From Betaproteobacteria bacterium (GTDB lineage: Bacteria > Pseudomonadota > Gammaproteobacteria > Burkholderiales > SG8-39): a DNA stretch of 25,028 bases. The stretch spans positions 1 through 25,028 of the forward strand of contig SHXF01000062.1 of NCBI GenBank assembly GCA_009693435.1, read 5' to 3'. The notes beneath the pieces are model-generated. The model saw only the letters and a program-made list of their open reading frames with translations, ran no database searches and was not told the DNA's origin. Made by a program: the position numbers and the translations under genes. Numbering within the stretch: position 1 is the first letter of the stretch; each line of letters opens with the position of its first letter. Shown piece after piece: positions 24,104-25,028 of the stretch.

Positions 24104-24670
24104 GTGAAACCCCTTCCGCAGATGCAACTCACCCACATGGGCATGTTCGTGCGCGACATCGACCGCATGGCCGCGTTCTACAAGGAAGTGCTGGGCTTCG
24201 TCGAAACCGACCGCGGCGAAGTGCGCGGCCACACGGCGGTGTTCCTGACCCGCGATCCGACTTCGCACCACCAGCTGGTGCTGGAATCCGGCCGACCGGA
24301 AGATTCGGGAGCGACCCACGCGATCCAGCAGATTTCGTTCAAGGTCGGCGCGCTCGACGACCTGCGCATGATGTACCGCGTGGTTTGGGACCGGACGGAC
24401 ATCACCGATCTGAAGGGCGTGGACCACGGCATTGCCTGGTCGCTGTATTTTCGCGATCCCGAAGGCAATCGCATCGAGATCTACCTGGACACGCCCTGGC
24501 ACATCGCGCAACCGCACGGCCACGACCTCGACCTGTCGCTCAGCGACGAGGAAATCCACCGCCGCACCGAAGCGCGCATCGCCTCGGACCCGACATTGAT
24601 ACCGGTCGCCGAGTGGCAGCGCGCGCATGCCGGGAAACTGCGCGAGACCGGTGTCCGGATCGGGGAGTGA
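24104..24670 (+). CDS. VOC-superfamily protein (extradiol dioxygenase/glyoxalase-like)
   Basis: A 188-residue protein of the vicinal-oxygen-chelate superfamily. The first module is LTHMGMFVRDIDRMAAFYKE, then VLGFVETDRG, where the histidine after Leu-Thr is a likely metal ligand. The next ligand region is SHHQLVLESGRPEDSG and ISFKVGALDDLRMM, and the closing acidic ligand lies in YFRDPEGNRIEIYLDTPW. A C-terminal tail (DLSLSDEEIHRRTEARIAS) follows and is found in dioxygenase-like members. GTG 24104 is chosen because AGGAG lies nine bases upstream; ATG 24122 is an alternative. It follows the kinase gene by 71 bases but its function is unrelated in appearance. It could cleave a catechol-like ring or act as a glyoxalase; the sequence cannot decide. 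Confidence 0.88.
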   Translation: MKPLPQMQLTHMGMFVRDIDRMAAFYKEVLGFVETDRGEVRGHTAVFLTRDPTSHHQLVLESGRPEDSGATHAIQQISFKVGALDDLRMMYRVVWDRTDITDLKGVDHGIAWSLYFRDPEGNRIEIYLDTPWHIAQPHGHDLDLSLSDEEIHRRTEARIASDPTLIPVAEWQRAHAGKLRETGVRIGE

Positions 24671-24737
24671 TGCCGTCCGGACCTATCGCGTGTGTCGCTC
24701 GAGAACTCCGCGTAGAGCGCAGCCGCACAGCGCGGCC

Positions 24738-24810
24738 GTAGGGCGCAGCTTCAGCGCGCCGAACACCGGTGGCTTTTCCGCGACCCCGGCGCGATGAATC
24801 CGCGCCCTAC
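24738..24810. repeat. REP-like imperfect palindrome
   Basis: The arm GTAGGGCGC...GCGCGCC (24738-24760) pairs with 24788-24810 at 20 of 23 positions, with a 27-base loop centred on ACCGGT. It ends GCGCCCTAC, the mirror of its start. Such GTAGGGCGC elements look like repetitive extragenic palindromes of betaproteobacteria; I can see only one copy here. Confidence 0.7.
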
Positions 24811-24880
24811 AATGGTGGTGCTCGGGTGCTGCGAGCCTCGTCCTGATAGAATTGCGCCCCGACATTCCCGACTGAATCAA

Positions 24881-25026
24881 CTGAGAGGCTGTGATTTTTT
24901 CAATTTTAGCAGTTGGCATTTGAGCACAGAGGTGATTCACTCCACTGCGGAATGAAATATGCGATAGGCATGAAATTACTCGCTACCGACCGTTTATTTG
25001 ACGATTTCTCTGCTTTTTCTACCTTC
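24881..25026. repeat. Edge inverted repeat, right copy (probable IS end)
   Basis: Exact reverse complement of 1-146. It starts with the tip CTGAGAGGCTGTG at 24881, directly after unique DNA, and runs to the edge of the window. Two further bases (AG) follow outside the matched part. Confidence 0.8.
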
Positions 25027-25028
25027 AG

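Noticed and set aside
1..25028. tRNA, rRNA or known riboswitch
   Set aside because: I read both strands for tRNA-like arms and conserved rRNA segments and found none I could support.

Overview
The window is high-GC DNA that reads like a member of the Burkholderiales or a related betaproteobacterium. This is inferred from three Bug/TctC-type periplasmic receptors, an OmpR/EnvZ-like two-component pair, a DUF1800/DUF1501 pair and the codon bias; there is no rRNA or other marker gene to fix the taxon. The two edges carry the same 146-bp sequence in inverted orientation, with the match ending at the same base on both sides. The 25-kb segment is therefore bracketed by two inverted copies of one repeat, most likely an insertion-sequence end.

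Layout. (1) 1-146: edge repeat. (2) 251-639: wrecked remnant of an M24 (Xaa-Pro peptidase/creatinase-like) gene. (3) 905-7331: a catabolic/uptake region. Two plus-strand TctC receptor genes converge on a minus-strand operon that encodes a split thiamine-diphosphate decarboxylase (ComD/ComE-like), a GMC flavin oxidoreductase and a third TctC receptor. A roughly 95-bp palindromic repeat lies upstream of both transcription units in the same orientation relative to transcription. (4) 7409-14321: an accessory, defence-like region. A DUF433/DUF5615 toxin-antitoxin-like pair, a 1711-residue protein that joins a DEDD exonuclease, a RecQ helicase and a UvrD-type helicase, and a Phd/PIN toxin-antitoxin pair with a perfect palindrome over its promoter. 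(5) 14634-16691: a TPR/SPINDLY-type O-GlcNAc transferase gene that keeps its frame but has two internal stop codons. (6) 16930-18340: a DUF6883/DUF4926 pair flanked by two diverged direct copies of one junction, the 3' end of a DUF1501 gene plus the 5' end of a WYL/YafY-type regulator gene. (7) 18233-21411: minus-strand operon of a small exported protein, DUF1800 and DUF1501, with short tandem repeats in two N-terminal coding regions and a ten-unit 14-bp minisatellite upstream. (8) 21820-24670: a divergent OmpR-family regulator, its EnvZ-like kinase and a VOC-family dioxygenase/glyoxalase-like protein. (9) 24738-24810: a REP-like palindrome, then the second edge repeat.

How the genes may work together. 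The TctC proteins would capture an organic anion in the periplasm. The GMC oxidoreductase and the two-subunit decarboxylase could oxidise and decarboxylate it or a related 2-oxo acid. No TctA/TctB membrane partner is present, so the receptors are orphans here. The exonuclease-RecQ-UvrD protein between two toxin-antitoxin modules is the strongest candidate for an under-described system. Several decayed genes (M24, SPINDLY, DUF1501 and WYL fragments) show a region undergoing turnover.
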